From Butyricicoccus pullicaecorum DSM 23266 (GTDB lineage: Bacteria > Bacillota > Clostridia > Oscillospirales > Butyricicoccaceae): 64,000 bases of DNA. Under the pieces are notes generated by a model. The model did not search any database, was not told the origin of the DNA, and saw only the letters and a list, made by a program, of their open reading frames with translations. The first letter of the stretch is position 1. Each line of letters starts with the position of its first letter. Where the stretch lies: contig NZ_FUXW01000003.1 of assembly GCF_900167005.1 (NCBI RefSeq), forward strand, positions 15,439 through 79,438, in the 5' to 3' direction. Shown in pieces: positions 47,090 to 57,417 of the stretch. The position numbers and the translations under genes are program-made.

Positions 47090-49129
47090 TCAGCTTTCCG
47101 GATCGGACGTACTCGAGGACGAACTACCGCTGCTGGACGACGATGCAGACGAAGAACTGCTCGTACTGCCGGACGACGAAGAAGAATTCGTCGTGCTGGA
47201 GCTGCTGGCGGGTTCGCTTGTCGCCTCCGGGCCGACCAGAACAATCTTATCGCGCTTGCGATAGCTCGAACGGTTTGCAACTTCCTTGGTCGTCTCACCG
47301 TTGACCGTCACGTACTTATAAGTGATGGTCTTATAGCCGGTTACCGCGCTCTGCTGCACCTCGGTCTCGCCCGGTTTGAGCGAAGAATCGGTCTTTTTGA
47401 TGGTCTCCGGGGTCAGAGTCTCCAAAATTTCGGTCTCCAGACGGACGGTCTTGTCGTCCACCTTGGTGCCCATGATCGTGACCTTCATCTGACTGCCCTC
47501 ACGCACGGTAACGAGCTTAATGGGATAATCGGTATTATTTTTGAACTTAAAGTCCAGACTGCCGTAGCTGACCGTTGCATCCTCTCCGAGCGGCGTGTAG
47601 GAAACGGTCATCGAGTGGTTGGTGCGCTCGGTCACTTCCAGATCGGCGCGCAGTACCGCCATATACAGGGTCGAAGACGGCTGACATACACCGCCGCCGA
47701 CCTCGTCGATCAACTGGCCGTTGGAATATGCGCCTGCTGCCTTGAATCCGCGCTCAGGAGTACGCTGACCAACGACTCCGTTGTAAGAAAACTCCTCGCC
47801 GGGATTCAAGATTGTGCCGTTCATATACTTGGCCGCCAGTGTGACGTTGTTGGTACGATCGACATTACCAGTATTGAGGCTGGTAGATGCCGACGAGAGA
47901 ACGTCACGGAACAGCGCACGATCGAGCACTTCCTTGGTGACCTTGGCCGGCGTGACCGTAACCGGAATGGTATAAGTCGCCTCGGTACCGTCTCCAATGA
48001 TCTCGCGTGCCTTGTCGGCATCCATCACGATGCCGTTCTTCTCCGGGATGATGGTCTTGCCGTCGCTCTTGTCGACGATCGCGTTGGTCGGCTCACAGTC
48101 GACCTGCGTCTTGAGTTCATCCACATCCAGCGGTTCGGGATCGGTCAGCTGGGTCTCTACCTCGTAAGGCGTGAAATCCATGGTCTCAATCTTGGTCTTG
48201 ACCTCGTCGCGCACCTTGTCGCGGTCAAAGCTAACACCCGGCTTGGGCATGGTCAAAATGAGATTGGTGCCGGAAAGCTCCCAAGTTGCACCAGTCGGTT
48301 CGGTCAGCGCTTCGGATGCAATCTCATCCAGTCGCTGGTCAAGCGCGGCATCATCGACCGTAATCACCAGCTCGGCCGTCTTGCCGCCGAACAGTGCGCC
48401 GAATGCACCTGCAACGCGCTCACCCACACCGCCGGTATGACCGATATCGTACGCCGCCTGCGCGCTCGCTGCGGCATCCAGTCCGGTCGTGACGTCCTGA
48501 ATGGCGATGGGATACTCGGTGTCATAGATCTTGACCTGAATGCTGCCGGTTTCAACCACCGGTCCAACCTCGGTCTGAATCTTATTCTGTGCCTCGGCCA
48601 CGCTCAGTCCCCCAACTTCAACCGTGCCCGCTGTGACACCGCGGAAAACCGTATCTGTGGCGTATGTATAGCCCAGAGCCGTTCCCGCACCTGCGACCAG
48701 CAGCAGCAAAATAACAAGCGCTGCCGCTCTGCCGTGTCTCTTTTTCTTCTTTTTCGGCTTGCGTCCGGCATTGTCCCGCGCGTCATAGTCCTCGGGTACA
48801 TGATGACCGTACACGCGCGGCTGCTCTTCCCGATTCGGTGTTACCGTGCGCGAAGCGCTGCTGCTCTTACGGCTCTTGCCAGTCTTTGCCGGTTTGTGTT
48901 TTTTCTTGGAACGACTATACCGCTCACTTTTTCCCCCGTGTGCAGTATTTTGTCGTACCTCGATCTTTTGTGTCTCCTGCGGCATCGCCGGCTGATGTGC
49001 CGGACGCCAAACCTGGTCGCCGTCCGCCTCAACAGTCGTCTGCGGACGTACGGGCGCGGGTTCATCGTCCATAGCTGCATACTCCCGCAGGATATCATCG
49101 ACAGAGATATTTTTATTTTGTTCGTCCAT
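47090..49129 (-). CDS. VanW-domain cell-wall protein with peptidoglycan-binding region
   Basis: A 679-residue surface protein. The long polar cytoplasmic part (1-130) is followed by one membrane helix (about 136-157) and two PG_binding_4-like segments (about 165-400). The VanW domain (about 405-545) includes NPGEEFSYNGVVGQRTPERGFKAAGAYSNGQ and GGGVCQPSSTLY. A G5-like region (about 575-640) and a Ser-rich tail (about 650-679) end it. It probably acts in envelope assembly or vancomycin-type resistance-associated wall biology. Precise substrate unknown. Confidence 0.8.
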   Translation of the reverse strand: MDEQNKNISVDDILREYAAMDDEPAPVRPQTTVEADGDQVWRPAHQPAMPQETQKIEVRQNTAHGGKSERYSRSKKKHKPAKTGKSRKSSSASRTVTPNREEQPRVYGHHVPEDYDARDNAGRKPKKKKKRHGRAAALVILLLLVAGAGTALGYTYATDTVFRGVTAGTVEVGGLSVAEAQNKIQTEVGPVVETGSIQVKIYDTEYPIAIQDVTTGLDAAASAQAAYDIGHTGGVGERVAGAFGALFGGKTAELVITVDDAALDQRLDEIASEALTEPTGATWELSGTNLILTMPKPGVSFDRDKVRDEVKTKIETMDFTPYEVETQLTDPEPLDVDELKTQVDCEPTNAIVDKSDGKTIIPEKNGIVMDADKAREIIGDGTEATYTIPVTVTPAKVTKEVLDRALFRDVLSSASTSLNTGNVDRTNNVTLAAKYMNGTILNPGEEFSYNGVVGQRTPERGFKAAGAYSNGQLIDEVGGGVCQPSSTLYMAVLRADLEVTERTNHSMTVSYTPLGEDATVSYGSLDFKFKNNTDYPIKLVTVREGSQMKVTIMGTKVDDKTVRLETEILETLTPETIKKTDSSLKPGETEVQQSAVTGYKTITYKYVTVNGETTKEVANRSSYRKRDKIVLVGPEATSEPASSSSTTNSSSSSGSTSSSSSASSSSSGSSSSSTSDPES

Positions 49130-49239
49130 CGTGGTCTCCTCTCCCCTGTCTGCCTCGGTTACTTCTCAATACAACAGACAATTTTATTCTATGCCAAATC
49201 CATGCCGATTACAATAACCAATCGGTCATCATTTCGACA

Positions 49240-49267
49240 AAAAGCAAGGGGACGCGCAGCGCCCCCT
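49240..49267 (-). terminator. Terminator of the ychF transcript
   Basis: On the minus strand GGGGGCGCTGCGCGTCCCC folds into a GC stem followed by TTGCTTTTTGTC. It lies about 80 bp after the ychF stop. The remaining bases of the 49130-49346 gap show nothing else clear. Confidence 0.6.
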
Positions 49268-49346
49268 GTAAACTCATTCACAAAAAACGTGTCTTTCCCC
49301 TTCGGAAGTCCGGCGTTCCAAACCCCAGCCGGTGCTCCCTCTTTTT

Positions 49347-50450
49347 TTACACGTTGAATCGGAACAGAACGACATCGCCGTCCTGCATGACGTACTCCTT
49401 GCCCTCCGAGCGTACCAGGCCCTTTTCACGCGCCGCTGCCAGCGAGCCGCATGCCATCAGGTCATCGTACGATACGACCTCAGCACGAATGAAGCCGCGC
49501 TCAAAGTCGGTATGAATCTTACCGGCTGCCTGCGGTGCCTTGGTGCCCTTGGTGATCGTCCATGCGCGAACCTCCTGCTCGCCTGCGGTCAGATAGCTCA
49601 TCAGACCCAGCAGATCGTAGCAGACACGGATCAGACGATCCAGACCGGACTCGGTCAGGCCCAGATCGGACAGGAACATTTCCTTTTCTTCGGGCTCGAG
49701 GCTGGTGATGTCCTCTTCGAGCTTGGCACAGATGGGCAGTACCATTGCGCCTTCCTCGTCTGCAATCTTCTGTACGGCTGCCAGACGGGCGTTCTCAGTC
49801 TGGTCGCCGGTGAAGCCGCCCTCGTCCATGTTGGCCGCATAGATGACCTTCTTTGCGGTCAGCAGGTCGGACTCGGCCATAACGCGCTGTACGTCCTCGT
49901 CATCTGCAAGGCCGGGGAAGGTGCGGGCGGTCTTGCCCTCTTCCAGATGCGCCTTGAGCTTTTCCAGAATGTCAACATCGACCAGCAGCTTCTTATCTGC
50001 CTTGGCAGACTTGCGCACACGCTCCAGGCGGCGGTCGATGTGCTCCATATCGGACAGGATCAGCTCGAGGTTAATGGTCTCGATATCACGCGCCGGATCA
50101 ACCGAACCGTCTACGTGCACAATGTTGTCGTTGTCAAAGCAGCGTACGACATGGACAATCGCGTCTACCTCACGGATGTGAGACAGGAACTTATTGCCCA
50201 GACCCTCGCCCTTGGATGCGCCGCGCACCAGACCGGCAATGTCCACGAACTCAACGACCGCCGGGGTGGTCTTCTTGGCGTGGTACAGATCGGTCAGCGG
50301 CTGGAGACGGTAGTCGGGCACGGCAACCATGCCCACGTTGGGGTCGATGGTGCAGAACGGATAGTTCGCGCTCTCCGCGCCTGCGTTGGTGATGGCGTTG
50401 AACAGGGTCGATTTGCCGACGTTCGGCAGGCCCACGATGCCTAACTTCAT
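49347..50450 (-). CDS. ychF: Ribosome-binding ATPase YchF
   Basis: A 367-residue Obg-like ATPase. G1 is GLPNVGKSTLFNAIT, G3 lies in VEFVDIAGLVRGAS, and the specificity motif NMDE replaces the NKxD of GTPases, explaining ATP preference. The C-terminal TGS domain ends KEYVMQDGDVVLFRFNV. It binds ribosomes and affects stress and translation. Length matches the family (about 363-367). Confidence 0.95.
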   Translation of the reverse strand: MKLGIVGLPNVGKSTLFNAITNAGAESANYPFCTIDPNVGMVAVPDYRLQPLTDLYHAKKTTPAVVEFVDIAGLVRGASKGEGLGNKFLSHIREVDAIVHVVRCFDNDNIVHVDGSVDPARDIETINLELILSDMEHIDRRLERVRKSAKADKKLLVDVDILEKLKAHLEEGKTARTFPGLADDEDVQRVMAESDLLTAKKVIYAANMDEGGFTGDQTENARLAAVQKIADEEGAMVLPICAKLEEDITSLEPEEKEMFLSDLGLTESGLDRLIRVCYDLLGLMSYLTAGEQEVRAWTITKGTKAPQAAGKIHTDFERGFIRAEVVSYDDLMACGSLAAAREKGLVRSEGKEYVMQDGDVVLFRFNV

Positions 50451-50545
50451 AAATATCTTCCTCCGAAAACGGTTTTTTCTCTAAATGAGATTATAACAGG
50501 CTGGACGGCAAAATGCAACGCCGTTCGCCCCAGTATATCCGGTTT

Positions 50546-51352
50546 TTAACCGCCGAATGCTGCACTGATCTGCGGCGAAAGCATGGTATAACCGGTTTTG
50601 ACGATCATCAGACCGAGCACGACGAAGATCAGGCCGCGCACGACCTTACCGCCGCCCTTGAGTGCCATATTAGCACCCACCTGATAACCGCAGATGGCGC
50701 AGATCAGCGCCGGGATGCCCACGGCGAAGAGCACCTGTCCGTGAATGAGGTAGACGACGAGCGCGGCAATGTTGGACGCGAAGTTTACCACCTTGGCGCT
50801 GCCCGACGAGGACAGGAGTGGGATGCCGAGTACCGCGGTAAAGGCCAGAATCAGGAAGGTTCCGGTGCCCGGGCCGACCAGTCCGTCGTATCCGCCGATG
50901 AGCAGACCAATGAGGAAGGACTGTACTGCGATCTTTCCGCTGAACGGTGCAAGTTCTGTCTGATTGTCCGCACCCAAATCCCGACGAAAGACCATAAACA
51001 CAGCAACGCACGGCAGGATAATGAGCATCATCTTGTTGAGCAGATCGTCCGAAATGAACATCTGAATCTGGGTGCCGATGGGCGAGCCGATCAGTGCACC
51101 GATTGCCGCAATCAGGCTGATTTTCAGATGCACCTGACCGGACTTTAAAAATCGGAGCAGCGAAGACAGCGTGCCGAAGCTGGCTGCAAATTTATTGGTC
51201 GCTGCCGCGACATGCGGCGGCAGTACCATCATATAGGCGGGCAGGGTGATAAGTCCGCCGCCGCCCGCGACCGAGTCCACAATCGCGCCCAGAAAGACCA
51301 GCGGCAGTGCCACCAGCCAGATATGGGCATATTGTGCGATAAATTCTATCAT
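50546..51352 (-). CDS. TSUP-family permease (TauE/SafE)
   Basis: A 268-residue membrane protein with about eight helices and the duplicated TSUP motif (GAIVDSVAGGGGLITLPAYMM near the N-terminus, and GGYDGLVGPGTGTFLILAF in the second half). TSUP proteins export or import sulfur or organic anions such as sulfite or sulfoacetate. The substrate cannot be told. It shares orientation with the next upstream gene. Confidence 0.85.
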   Translation of the reverse strand: MIEFIAQYAHIWLVALPLVFLGAIVDSVAGGGGLITLPAYMMVLPPHVAAATNKFAASFGTLSSLLRFLKSGQVHLKISLIAAIGALIGSPIGTQIQMFISDDLLNKMMLIILPCVAVFMVFRRDLGADNQTELAPFSGKIAVQSFLIGLLIGGYDGLVGPGTGTFLILAFTAVLGIPLLSSSGSAKVVNFASNIAALVVYLIHGQVLFAVGIPALICAICGYQVGANMALKGGGKVVRGLIFVVLGLMIVKTGYTMLSPQISAAFGG

Positions 51353-51381
51353 ATTCTATCTTTTCCCCTACTTTGTTTTGA

Positions 51382-51939
51382 TTACAGCAGACGCGCACAG
51401 GTCGGTGTCCATCCCTGTGCGGTCAAATTCCCTTTCAGTTCCCACAGCATCTGTTCGGGCAGGTCTTCCCGTCCGCGGATGAGCTGTCCGTCGCTTGCGA
51501 CATAGTGTACTGCCTGTGCACTCAGGGTCACGATCAGCGCACCGGTCTCCCGCTCGTATGCGCTCACCACTGCTTCGTGCACGGTTGGACGCTCAAAGCG
51601 TTCGCGCTGTCCCTTTTGGGTCTGCTTTGCAATTTCGTCGGCAAGCTGCGCGCTGAGTGCCTTGGCCTCGCCCGTGAGCTTCGTCTCATCCCGGCTGTTG
51701 ATCGCCTGCATCCAAGCCGTCAGCACGGCGCAGGCCTGTGCAGCAATGGCCGCCGTGTCTGCGTCCAGTTCAACCGCTGGCGGCAGCGTTTTGTGTGTGC
51801 ATGAAGCCTCGATTTCCTCGGGTGTCGGTTCGGGCGGTGCGGCAAAGACCGTGCGGGCGCAGCCGCGCACCACCTGACGCACAACCAGTGCAATCACCAG
51901 AATCGTGACCACGCCTGCGGCAAGCAATGTGGTTTCCAT
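51382..51939 (-). CDS. Membrane-anchored protein with Tim44-like domain
   Basis: A 185-residue protein. A membrane helix (about 5-25) is followed by a linker and an alpha+beta domain (about 65-185) with FERPTVHEAVVSAYERETGALIVTLSAQAVHYV and WELKGNLTAQGW. The pattern resembles Tim44-like/NTF2-fold domains. Function unknown. It lies 29 bp before the TSUP gene and may be cotranscribed. Confidence 0.55.
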   Translation of the reverse strand: METTLLAAGVVTILVIALVVRQVVRGCARTVFAAPPEPTPEEIEASCTHKTLPPAVELDADTAAIAAQACAVLTAWMQAINSRDETKLTGEAKALSAQLADEIAKQTQKGQRERFERPTVHEAVVSAYERETGALIVTLSAQAVHYVASDGQLIRGREDLPEQMLWELKGNLTAQGWTPTCARLL

Positions 51940-52010
51940 GCGCCTTTCCCCTTTCCTTGACTTGGAAAAAAACGCGCGGCACTTACGCCGCGCGTTTGCT
52001 CAAAATCCGA

Positions 52011-53129
52011 TTATCCGCGGTACAGCTGCTTGCGGATGGGCAGGACTTCCCAGCCCATGCCTTCCATCACTGCTGCAACTTCCTTGGTCGCCTCACCGCT
52101 CCAGCCGTAGGAACCGTAAGCCAGACCAACACGGTTCTTGGGCTTGAGACCCTTGAGGTAGGTCAGGAATGCTGCAACCGTGGGCATCATGGTGTTGTTG
52201 AGGGTGGACGCACCGATGCAGATGGTCTTGGCCTCGACGATATCACCCATAACAGCCGAATAGTGCTCATCGGCCAAGCAGTGTACATGTACCTGCTTGC
52301 CCTCTGCCTCGAACTCGGCGCAGATCTTACGGGTCATCTCAGCGGTCGAACCCCACATGGAGTCGTAAACCATAACCACCTTGTTCGGGTCGGTCTCGTT
52401 CTTCGCCCACTTTGCATAGCTCTCAACCATCTTGCCGATGTAAGTACGCAGCATGACGCCGTGCGACGGGCAAACCAGCTCGATGTCCAGCGCGGACGCT
52501 GCCTTGAGCAGATTGGTAACCTGCATACCGAAGGGCAGAACGATGTTGCCGTAGTAGTCCACAGCGCGCTCCATCAGGCGCTCCTCGCCCAGCTCGTCGT
52601 CATAGTTGACCGGCGGGCAGATGTGCTGACCGAATGCATCGTTCGAGAACAGAATCTTCTCCTCTGCCAGGTAGGTCAGCATGGAGTCCGGCCAGTGTAC
52701 CATCGGCGCCGGGATGAAGTGGAAGGTGTAAGAGCCGGTGTTCAGGGTCTCGCCCATCTTCACGACATGGCAGGCGCCTTCCCAACCGTAGTATGCCTTG
52801 AGGCCCTTCTGTGCACCGGCGGTGCAGTAAACCTCAAGATTCGGGCAGCGCTCCAGGAGTGCCGGGAAGGAGCCCGAATGATCGGGCTCGATATGGTTCT
52901 GGATCAGAATATCCAGCGACTCTACCGGACAAATCTCCTCGATATTACGGAAGAACTCCTCGGTGAACGCAGCCTTTACATTGTCCACCAGGATCTTCTT
53001 ATCGCCGTCCAGAATCAGATAGCAGTTATAGGTCGCGCCAAACGGGGTTGCATAACCGTGGAAAATACGCACCTCCGGGTCACGCGCACCTACCGCGTAA
53101 ATATTGTCACGGATCTTAATCGCAGACAT
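52011..53129 (-). CDS. Flavodiiron protein (FprA-type A-type flavoprotein)
   Basis: A 372-residue flavodiiron protein. The N-terminal metallo-beta-lactamase-like domain has the diiron motif QNHIEPDHSG and distal ligands. The C-terminal flavodoxin domain begins VVMVYDSMWGSTAEMTRKIC (FMN-binding loop, about 245). Such enzymes reduce O2 to water or NO to N2O in anaerobes. It is slightly shorter than the usual 390-400. RBS AAGGAGC precedes the ATG. Confidence 0.92.
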   Translation of the reverse strand: MSAIKIRDNIYAVGARDPEVRIFHGYATPFGATYNCYLILDGDKKILVDNVKAAFTEEFFRNIEEICPVESLDILIQNHIEPDHSGSFPALLERCPNLEVYCTAGAQKGLKAYYGWEGACHVVKMGETLNTGSYTFHFIPAPMVHWPDSMLTYLAEEKILFSNDAFGQHICPPVNYDDELGEERLMERAVDYYGNIVLPFGMQVTNLLKAASALDIELVCPSHGVMLRTYIGKMVESYAKWAKNETDPNKVVMVYDSMWGSTAEMTRKICAEFEAEGKQVHVHCLADEHYSAVMGDIVEAKTICIGASTLNNTMMPTVAAFLTYLKGLKPKNRVGLAYGSYGWSGEATKEVAAVMEGMGWEVLPIRKQLYRG

Positions 53130-53228
53130 GTTTTTCGCTCCTTCTTTATTCTATCTTATCTGACAGACAGCTTAGCACAAAGTTCTCACTCTGTCTGTTG
53201 GATTTCTAACAAAAGTCAAGAACTTTTC

Positions 53229-55976
53229 TTATTCTTCGTTCTTACCACAGCACTTCTTGTACTTCAGACCGCTGCCGCACGGGCAGGGATCGTTGCGGCC
53301 AACCTTAGCCTCTGCGCGGTGCGGAGTCGGCTTGACTTCGCTGCCGTCATCTGCACCCTGTGCGCTGGTCTCGTGTGCAACCTGCTCACGCTTGGGTTCT
53401 TCCTGACGGCGAATCTGTGCCAGGAAGATCATGCGGACGGTATCCTCACGGATGGCATCGATCATTGCGTCGAACATATCGAAGCCCTCGCGCTTGTACT
53501 CGATAACCGGGTCATGCTGGCCGTAAGCACGCAGGCCGATACCGTTACGCAGTTCGGTCATCGCGTCGATGTGCTCCATCCACTTGGAGTCTACATTGCG
53601 CAGCAGAATGACGCGCTCGAGCTCACGCATGATGGGAGAACCGACGTTTTCTTCCTTCTCCTTGTATGCCTTGTGTGCCAGGTCCTTGAGCTCGTTGACC
53701 AGACCCTCTGCATGCAGATCGTCCAGCTCTTCGTCGGTGTAGGTGAAGTCCTCGGGACCGATGAAGATGCCCTGGAAGCGGTGACGCAGGGTGTCGATCA
53801 TCTCCTGGGTGATGACCTGATGCTCACCAACGGCTGCATGGACAGCGTTCTCGATGGTGGTATCGATCATGGACAGGATATTGCCGCTGACATCCTCACC
53901 CGACAGTACCTTCAGGCGCTGCGAGTAGATGGTTTCACGCTGGGTGTTCATAACGTCGTCGTACTCGAGGACGTGCTTACGGATGGAGAAGTTACGACCC
54001 TCGATCTTCTTCTGTGCGTTCTCAATCGCACCGGACAGGATCTTCTGGTCGATGGGCTCGTCGTCTGCGATGCCCAGATTTTCCATCATCTTCTGGATAC
54101 GCTCGGAACCGAACAGACGCATCAGGTCGTCTTCCATCGAGATATAGAACGAAGACTCACCCGGGTCGCCCTGACGGCCGGCACGGCCGCGCAGCTGGTT
54201 GTCGATACGGCGGGACTCGTGGCGCTCGGTGCCCAGGATATACAGACCGCCGGCAGCGCGAACGATCTCTGCATCCTTCTTGACCTGTACGCCGTACTCT
54301 TCCAGCAGCTCATTGTAACGAGCACGTGCTGCCAGGATCTCCTCGTCATCGGTATCCGCGTAGCCGGTTGCCTCGACGAGCAGCTCCTCAGAGTAGCCTT
54401 CCTTCTTCATGGTTGCGACAGCCATCTGCTCATCGTTGCCGCCCAGCTTGATATCGGTACCACGGCCAGCCATGTTGGTTGCGATGGTAACCGCATAGGG
54501 CTTACCTGCCTGTGCAACGATCTCTGCCTCCTGCTCGTGATACTTCGCGTTCAGGACGGTGTGCTTGATGCCGCGCTTCTTGAGCATGGACGAGAGCATC
54601 TCGGACTTCTCGATGGAAACCGTACCAACCAGAATCGGCTGACCCTTGGCATGGCACTCCTCAATGCGGCGAATGGTCGCCAGCATCTTGCCGCGCTCGT
54701 TCTTGTAAACCGCATCCGGGTTGTCCTTACGGATAACCGGACGGTTGGTCGGAACTTCGATAACATCCAGCTTGTAGATGGAACGGAACTCCTCTTCCTC
54801 GGTCAGTGCAGTACCGGTCATACCGGACAGCTTGCCGTACAGACGGAAGAAGTTCTGGAAGGTGATGGTCGCGAGGGTCTTGGACTCGTTCTGAACCTTT
54901 ACGCCTTCCTTTGCCTCGATGGCCTGATGCAGACCCTCGTTATAGCGGCGGCCAAACATCAGACGGCCGGTGAACTCGTCGACGATGATGATCTGACCGT
55001 CGCGAACAACGTAGTCGACATCGCGCTGCATGACACCACGTGCCTTGATGGCCTGGTTGATGTGGTGCATGAGGGTGGTGTTCTCGGGATCGGACAGGTT
55101 GTCGATGTGGAAGTACTGCTCTGCGCGCTGCTGGCCCTTCGGGGTCAGGGTTGCGGTGCGTGCCTTCTCATCGATGATGTAGTCTGCATCGATATCGTCC
55201 TGCTCTTCCTTTGCGTCGACTTCCTTGACGCGCAGAGCGGACAGGGTCTGTGCGAAGCGGTCAGCCAGCTGGTACATCGCGGTCGACTCCTCGCCCTGAC
55301 CGGAAATAATCAGCGGGGTACGCGCCTCATCGATCAGAATGGAGTCCACCTCATCGACGATGGCGAATGCATGGCCGCGCTGTACGCGCTGGTTCATATA
55401 AATGGCCATGTTGTCGCGCAGGTAGTCGAAACCAAACTCGTTGTTGGTACCGTAGGTGATGTCAGCCTCGTACATCGCCTTACGATCCTGCGGTGCAACC
55501 GCATGGATGACCAGACCGGTCGACAGACCGAGGTAACGGTATACCTTGCCCATCCACTCGGAGTCACGCTTTGCCAGATAGTCGTTGACCGTGACGATGT
55601 GTACGCCCTTGCCGGTCAGCGCGTTGAGGTATGCCGGGAGAGTCGCCATCAGGGTCTTACCTTCACCGGTCTTCATCTCCGCGATACGGCCCTGGTGCAG
55701 CACGATGCCGCCGATGACCTGTACGCGGTAGTGCCGCATGCCCAGTACGCGGTCGGATGCCTCGCGCATGGTTGCGAATGCTTCGGGCAGCAGCTTGTCC
55801 AGGTCTTCGCCGTTCTGATAGCGCTCCTTGAACTCCGCGGTCTTGCCGCGCAGCTGCTCGTCTGTCAGCTTACGGTACTCGTCCTCGAGCGCCATGACCT
55901 TGTCCGCGATCGGATAGATCTTCTTCAGCTCATGGCTCGAGTGGGTACCGAAAATCTTTTCAAGTAATCCTGCCAT
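53229..55976 (-). CDS. secA: Protein translocase ATPase SecA
   Basis: A 915-residue SecA. Walker A lies in [22 protein letters not shown], with [19 protein letters not shown], the motif region [15 protein letters not shown] and the helical scaffold region. The C-terminal SEC-C zinc motif is [17 protein letters not shown]. It drives preprotein export through SecYEG. Length and domain order are complete. An apparent plus-strand frame over the whole gene is an artefact of codon bias. Confidence 0.98.
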   Translation of the reverse strand: MAGLLEKIFGTHSSHELKKIYPIADKVMALEDEYRKLTDEQLRGKTAEFKERYQNGEDLDKLLPEAFATMREASDRVLGMRHYRVQVIGGIVLHQGRIAEMKTGEGKTLMATLPAYLNALTGKGVHIVTVNDYLAKRDSEWMGKVYRYLGLSTGLVIHAVAPQDRKAMYEADITYGTNNEFGFDYLRDNMAIYMNQRVQRGHAFAIVDEVDSILIDEARTPLIISGQGEESTAMYQLADRFAQTLSALRVKEVDAKEEQDDIDADYIIDEKARTATLTPKGQQRAEQYFHIDNLSDPENTTLMHHINQAIKARGVMQRDVDYVVRDGQIIIVDEFTGRLMFGRRYNEGLHQAIEAKEGVKVQNESKTLATITFQNFFRLYGKLSGMTGTALTEEEEFRSIYKLDVIEVPTNRPVIRKDNPDAVYKNERGKMLATIRRIEECHAKGQPILVGTVSIEKSEMLSSMLKKRGIKHTVLNAKYHEQEAEIVAQAGKPYAVTIATNMAGRGTDIKLGGNDEQMAVATMKKEGYSEELLVEATGYADTDDEEILAARARYNELLEEYGVQVKKDAEIVRAAGGLYILGTERHESRRIDNQLRGRAGRQGDPGESSFYISMEDDLMRLFGSERIQKMMENLGIADDEPIDQKILSGAIENAQKKIEGRNFSIRKHVLEYDDVMNTQRETIYSQRLKVLSGEDVSGNILSMIDTTIENAVHAAVGEHQVITQEMIDTLRHRFQGIFIGPEDFTYTDEELDDLHAEGLVNELKDLAHKAYKEKEENVGSPIMRELERVILLRNVDSKWMEHIDAMTELRNGIGLRAYGQHDPVIEYKREGFDMFDAMIDAIREDTVRMIFLAQIRRQEEPKREQVAHETSAQGADDGSEVKPTPHRAEAKVGRNDPCPCGSGLKYKKCCGKNEE

Positions 55977-56125
55977 ATAATAAAGCCTTCCTTTATTCCA
56001 CGCCGCGATCGAAACCGCAGCGTAATAGTTGTTCCATTAGAATACGCCATTTTGTATTATACCACAGATATTCCCGAACTGAAAAGGTGCAAACGTCCAA
56101 TTTTATGCCATTCCAGAAAAAAGAA

Positions 56126-56162
56126 TGTGGTATAACAACCTAAACGAGGTTATTATACCACA
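56126..56162. repeat. 37-bp near-perfect palindrome
   Basis: TGTGGTATAA (56126-56135) and TTATACCACA (56153-56162) are exact complements, with an inner AACCT/AGGTT dyad around AAACG. It lies upstream of secA and carries the same element as the neighbouring repeats. It could be a protein-binding site or a mobile-element remnant. Confidence 0.75.
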
Positions 56163-56230
56163 GCGGCAGGCAAACGTCCAAGATTTAACATGGGTCTTTG
56201 TGCCGCTGGTGGTATAATCGTAAAATAAAA

Positions 56231-56259
56231 GTATAATAGCCGTTTTACGGCTATTATAC
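56231..56259 (-). terminator. Terminator of the antiporter gene
   Basis: GTATAATAGCCG and CGGCTATTATAC pair perfectly over 12 bp with a TTTTA loop. On the minus strand it is followed by TTTTATTTTACG. It lies about 60 bp after the antiporter stop and so ends that transcript. Confidence 0.7.
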
Positions 56260-56319
56260 CACATCAAAACCCAGATTAAAAAGAACTTTTTGTAAATTTG
56301 GCGCTAATTTTCATCCCAT

Positions 56320-57246
56320 TCAGCGCACGATGAGATATCCGGTGTAAGCGATATAAATCATGACCATGGTGATGCCGGCTGCGCGGGGCAGCGTGCCGCG
56401 GCGGGCGATAAACCAGAAGACCAGAGATACGACCGTGAGCAGGGCTGCGTCAAAGACTGCGGTCGGTGCAACGGTGATCGGGTTGAGGAGCGCCGAGATA
56501 CCCAGAATGCCCAGAATGTTAAACAGGTTGGAGCCGATGACGTTGCCCATTGCGATTTCGTTTTCACCGCGGCGTGCTGCAACGATCGAGGTGACCAGCT
56601 CGGGCAGAGACGTACCGATTGCCACGATGGTCAGACCGATCAGACTCTCACTCCAGCCGAATGCACGCGCCAGTTCGGTTGCACCGTTGACCGACAGCTG
56701 ACCGCCGATGACGATGCACGCGATACCGCCCACGATGCCTACGGCAAGCAGCCAACCCGGACGGTGTTCCTCTGCATTGTTCTCGGTCGGTACACTCGTT
56801 CCGCGAATCTGCCATACCAGCATGCCTGCAAACAAAACAAGCAGGATAATCGACTCAAAACGGGTGATATTGTTGCCGAACATCAGCATAACCGTCAAAA
56901 TAATGGCTGCAAGCGCCGAGCACGGCCAGTCACGCCGCAGCAGTGTGCGGTCTGCAGCCAGCGGACACAAAATCGCGCTTACACCTGCAACGACCAGCAG
57001 GTTGAAGATGTTCGATCCGACGACGTTGCCGACGGCAATTTCGTTTGCGCCGTCCAGCGCTGCGGTCACACTGACTGCAAGTTCGGGGGCTGACGTGCCG
57101 AAGGCCACGATGGTCAGGCCGATGATAAGCGGCGACACGCCCAGACGGCGTGCCAGACCGGACGCGCCCGAGACGAACCAGTCTGCACCCTTGACGAGCA
57201 GAGCGAAACCAGCGACGAGACAGATGACGGCTAAGATTGGTGACAT
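56320..57246 (-). CDS. Calcium/sodium-type cation antiporter (CaCA family)
   Basis: A 308-residue membrane protein with about ten helices in two inverted halves. The alpha repeats contain GTSAPELAVSV with NEIAVGNVVGSNIFN (about 48-85) and GTSLPELVTSIVAARRGENEIAMGNVIGSNLFN (about 210-245). The family exchanges divalent cations for Na+ or H+. A manganese-type riboswitch precedes it, so Mn2+ export is a reasonable inference. RBS AAAGGAG precedes the ATG. Confidence 0.88.
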   Translation of the reverse strand: MSPILAVICLVAGFALLVKGADWFVSGASGLARRLGVSPLIIGLTIVAFGTSAPELAVSVTAALDGANEIAVGNVVGSNIFNLLVVAGVSAILCPLAADRTLLRRDWPCSALAAIILTVMLMFGNNITRFESIILLVLFAGMLVWQIRGTSVPTENNAEEHRPGWLLAVGIVGGIACIVIGGQLSVNGATELARAFGWSESLIGLTIVAIGTSLPELVTSIVAARRGENEIAMGNVIGSNLFNILGILGISALLNPITVAPTAVFDAALLTVVSLVFWFIARRGTLPRAAGITMVMIYIAYTGYLIVR

Positions 57247-57276
57247 AAATTACGACTCCTTTCCGGCGTGTGCAAC

Positions 57277-57323
57277 AAAAAAAGACTTTCATTGCACACC
57301 AAAAACACATGCAATAAAAGTCT
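57277..57323 (-). terminator. Riboswitch terminator before the antiporter
   Basis: On the minus strand AGACTTTTATTGCA pairs with TGCAATGAAAGTCT and is followed by seven T. The 5' arm includes the 3' strand of the aptamer stem (GCAAGACTTTT), so aptamer folding and terminator folding exclude each other. Confidence 0.85.
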
Positions 57324-57412
57324 TGCTGCTTACGGGACGATACGGATCGCGCTGTGCGATCGTACTGACGACATCGTTCCACGCCATGCGTGAGCTACTC
57401 CCTTTTATGTAA
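57309..57412 (-). ncRNA. yybP-ykoY-type (manganese) riboswitch aptamer
   Basis: On the minus strand the RNA begins about 57411. It shows AAAAGGGAGTAGCTC, a hairpin (CACGC/GCGTG), GTCGTCAGTAC, a second hairpin (GATCGC...GCGATC) and closes with AGCAAGACTTTT, pairing with the 5' AAAAG. GGAGUAGC and GUCAGUAC are signature pieces of the yybP-ykoY class, which senses Mn2+. The mutually exclusive terminator suggests an ON switch. Confidence 0.78.
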
Positions 57413-57417
57413 TGTTT

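Larger units (their letters stand above)
55977..56319. other. Repeat-rich intergenic gap (343 bp)
   Basis: No gene is visible. Four TTATACCAC/GGTATAA elements (about 56057, 56126, 56153, 56210) and the hairpins at 56126 and 56231 fill the centre. A 12-bp direct repeat GCAAACGTCCAA occurs at 56089-56100 and 56170-56181, each after an ATTATACCACAG. The left part must hold the secA promoter (minus strand) and the right part the antiporter terminator. Confidence 0.7.

Noticed and set aside
47615-49357. Plus-strand open frame over the VanW-type gene
   Set aside because: The minus strand encodes a full VanW-domain protein; the plus frame has no domain or ribosome site.
51927-55967. Long open frame of 1346 codons on the plus strand over secA and the flavodiiron gene
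   Set aside because: It lies antisense to two unmistakable genes, has no ribosome site and its sequence is low-complexity. It is a result of codon bias.
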